This document shows positions 62,155 to 64,000 of a stretch of DNA of 64,000 nt, piece after piece. Under the pieces are notes generated by a model. It saw only the letters and a program-made list of their open reading frames with translations, had not been told where the DNA came from and made no database searches. Every line of letters starts with the position of its first letter. Position 1 is the first letter of the stretch. The position numbers and the translations under genes were made by a program. Source of the stretch: Ferruginibacter sp. (GTDB lineage: Bacteria > Bacteroidota > Bacteroidia > Chitinophagales > Chitinophagaceae). The DNA lies in assembly GCA_028288705.1 (NCBI GenBank), contig JAQBNH010000016.1:1-64000 (forward strand), read 5' to 3'.

Positions 62155-62919
62155 TTATGTATGTTTAAAAAGCAAAGATAAAATAATGTACCCGATAAAA
62201 ATAACCGGTACCGCCAACCAATGAAAAAGCAGGATTGCCAGTACAGAAAAAACAGCAAGGATAATTTTTGGAAGATTGGCTTTAAGGCCGCGCTCTTTAA
62301 ATTTCATCGCCATCAATGGAAGATTGCTTACCATCAGCCAGCTTAATAAAATGATCAGGGCATATAACACCCATTTATTGATCAGCCATTCATTAATATT
62401 TATCAGACCGCCACCATAATGCAGGATCAGCGGAAAAGACGCTACCAACAGCCCAGCCGCCGGCGTTGGCACACCACGAAAATGATACGTTTGAGTATTG
62501 TCTAAATTAAACTTCGCCAGCCGGTAAGCCGCGGCACAACTCAGGATGAACGCGGGCAACAAAAAAAGGATGGAGGTCTCCAGCCCGTTTTCTTCGCGCA
62601 TATAACTCATCCGCAGCAACTGGTAAATCAAAACGCCGGGCGCTACACCAAAGCTCACCACATCTGCTAAAGAATCCAGTTGTTTGCCCATCTCTGATGT
62701 TGCGTTAAAAAGCCTCGCGACAAAGCCATCTAAAAAATCCACCATAGCAGCAGCAAATAAAAACAATCCGGCAATCGATAATCCTTCTGGAATATTAAAA
62801 CTGCTGGTGAATTCGTCGTTGGTATAAATGCTGATATTTTGTGTTTGCAAAGCAAAAACAATCGCGATGCAGCCAAAAAATAAATTGAGTAAAGTAAATA
62901 AGTTCGGGATTTGTTTCAT
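62155..62919 (-). CDS. pssA: CDP-diacylglycerol-serine O-phosphatidyltransferase
   Basis: A 254-residue integral membrane enzyme with about seven hydrophobic segments. DFLDGFVARLFNATSEMGKQLDSLADVVSFG spans the CDP-alcohol phosphotransferase motif DGxxARx8Gx3Dx3D. The N-terminus IPNLFTLLNLFFGC and the length fit the type II (Bacillus-like) PssA. It makes phosphatidylserine, precursor of phosphatidylethanolamine. purS follows two bases after its stop. Confidence 0.93.
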   Translation of the reverse strand: MKQIPNLFTLLNLFFGCIAIVFALQTQNISIYTNDEFTSSFNIPEGLSIAGLFLFAAAMVDFLDGFVARLFNATSEMGKQLDSLADVVSFGVAPGVLIYQLLRMSYMREENGLETSILFLLPAFILSCAAAYRLAKFNLDNTQTYHFRGVPTPAAGLLVASFPLILHYGGGLININEWLINKWVLYALIILLSWLMVSNLPLMAMKFKERGLKANLPKIILAVFSVLAILLFHWLAVPVIFIGYIILSLLFKHT

Positions 62920-62968
62920 GTTGTTAGCACCCGCGGCGCATGGGAATTTTGTTGCTTGATTGATCGGG

Positions 62969-64000
62969 TTAACTGCGCTTCATTAATGCTTCTATCTCTT
63001 CAACGGTGATCGGGATATTTTTCATGAGATCTTTATTGCCGTTTTTCGTCACCCAGAAATTATTTTCGATGCGGATACCCATTTGTTCTTCCTCGATATA
63101 AATGCCCGGCTCAATAGTGAACACCATCCCGGCTTTTATCGGTTCGGTACGTGTTCCCAAATCATGCACATCCACACCAAGATGATGAGAAATACCATGG
63201 TACAAATATTTGCGGTAAGCCCTGTTCTCCGGATCTTCGTTCTTTATATCTGATTTACGCAACAGCCCGATCTTTTGAAAGATCACCGTTGCTTCATCCC
63301 CTATTTTTTCTGCACAATCATTGATCGTGATCCCCGGTTTTAAAATACTCGCTGCATAATGATGCAGGTGCAAACAGGCATTGTACACCGTTTTCTGGCG
63401 ACGGCCGAATTTACCATTCACCGGAACCGTACGCGTAAGGTCTGCACAATAATTGCCATACTCGGCACCAAAATCCATCAGGATCAATTCTCCATCCAGG
63501 CACTCGCGGCTGTTCTCCACATAATGCAATGTCCGCGCCCTGTCGCCACTGGCAATGATGGAACCGTAAGCCGGTCCGGTTGCCCGTTGCGAAAGAAAAG
63601 AATGATAGATCTCTGCCTCAATTTCATATTCCATCACACCGGGTTTAATGAACTGGAGTAAACGGCGGAATGTATTATCTGTAATATCCATCGCCTTCTG
63701 CATCACTTCAATTTCCAAAGGAGATTTAATGGCACGTAAGTCTTTTAATAACCGCGCACTGCGGCGGTAATTATGCAACGGATATTTTTCGCGCATCAAT
63801 GCCGCGAAGCGGTAATCACGAACCGCAATATTGTTCGACTTCCGGTCGTTCTCATTTGTATTCAGGTAGATCGTATCTGCAAGATGAATCCACGGTTGAA
63901 GTAATCCTTCCAGGGTATCCAGCCACACGATTGTTTGAATGCCGGAGATCGCCTGGGCCTCATTCACACGAAGGCGGTGGCCATCCCATTTTTCTTTTAA
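62969..64000 (-). CDS. Xaa-Pro aminopeptidase (M24 family), 5' end beyond window
   Basis: The frame stays open to base 64000, so the N-terminal part is missing; an internal ATG at 63967 is not the real start. The creatinase N-terminal domain's end and the pita-bread catalytic domain are visible: YGSIIASGDRARTLHY, LMDFGAEYGNYCADLTRTVPV with the two Asp ligands, HGISHHLGVDVHD with the His, FTIEPGIYIEEE and GIRIENNF with the Glu ligands. It removes N-terminal residues before proline. The call fits PepP-like enzymes. Confidence 0.9.
   Translation of the reverse strand, partial: LKEKWDGHRLRVNEAQAISGIQTIVWLDTLEGLLQPWIHLADTIYLNTNENDRKSNNIAVRDYRFAALMREKYPLHNYRRSARLLKDLRAIKSPLEIEVMQKAMDITDNTFRRLLQFIKPGVMEYEIEAEIYHSFLSQRATGPAYGSIIASGDRARTLHYVENSRECLDGELILMDFGAEYGNYCADLTRTVPVNGKFGRRQKTVYNACLHLHHYAASILKPGITINDCAEKIGDEATVIFQKIGLLRKSDIKNEDPENRAYRKYLYHGISHHLGVDVHDLGTRTEPIKAGMVFTIEPGIYIEEEQMGIRIENNFWVTKNGNKDLMKNIPITVEEIEALMKRS

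Noticed and set aside
1..64000. Mobile elements, prophage, CRISPR, toxin-antitoxin or restriction systems
   Set aside because: No transposase, integrase, cas, phage structural or methylase signature was found; tRNA-Leu shows no duplicated 3' end marking an integration site.

Overview
The window is a chromosomal segment of a Bacteroidota bacterium, most likely a member of the Chitinophagaceae or a close relative (placement inferred, not computed). The evidence is the recurrent Bacteroidota -7 promoter box TAnnTTTG in front of many genes, the near absence of Shine-Dalgarno sequences, lineage-typical families (DUF5683 after parB, DUF4954, two-component kinases with TPR sensors, PspC, outer-membrane beta-barrels with AQ-type signal peptides) and a Bacteroidota-style infA-rpmJ-rpsM-rpsK-rpsD-rpoA-rplQ operon. 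I see no prophage, insertion sequence, CRISPR array or rRNA; the region reads as mainly housekeeping backbone.

Layout. 1-1195: 5' part of a secreted M43 metalloprotease, cut by the window edge. 1483-6723: translationally coupled DNA-repair cassette (MBL-fold exonuclease, ATP-dependent DNA ligase, Lhr-core helicase). 6725-8737: SGNH hydrolase and GH5 mannanase-like enzyme. 8861-10993: SDR oxidoreductase, a Shine-Dalgarno-led 15-codon mini-ORF with an attenuator-like terminator, a nitroreductase and its divergent HxlR regulator with a candidate operator. 10995-16081: orphan ABC ATPase, PaaE-like reductase, archaemetzincin lipoprotein, glutamate-synthase-like FMN protein, Rnk-like factor. 16140-18958: tRNA-Leu(CAG), dapD, a GT4 glycosyltransferase, a threonylcarbamoyl-AMP synthase. 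18955-24267: beta-barrel, DEAD-box helicase, small exported Cys-rich protein, membrane metallophosphoesterase, FMN reductase.

24508-27613 holds parA-parB-DUF5683-dapB. 27687-32624 is a two-component locus with two tandem paralogous TPR histidine kinases and one LuxR-type regulator. 32621-41884 holds two beta-barrels, kdsA preceded by an unexplained repeat structure, PspC, aconitase, an M90 peptidase, a SET protein, mgtE and a histidine phosphatase. 42011-48354 has glmS, DUF4954 and an NMT1/THI5-like sensor kinase with a lone receiver. 48338-53831 runs leftwards: aroQ, carA, then the rplQ-to-infA ribosomal/RNA-polymerase operon, which starts at infA with its own promoter. 53916-64000: lipoprotein, OmpA-family protein, tgt, GT2, rsmG, response regulator, M1 peptidase, rsmI, purS, pssA and a 5'-truncated Xaa-Pro aminopeptidase.

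No wholly new multi-gene system is evident. The observations most worth following are the mini-ORF/terminator leader before the SDR gene, the direct-plus-inverted repeat block before kdsA, the HxlR/nitroreductase operator, a set of promoters placed so close to start codons that leaderless mRNAs are likely, and the fused substrate-binding-protein/histidine-kinase sensor.
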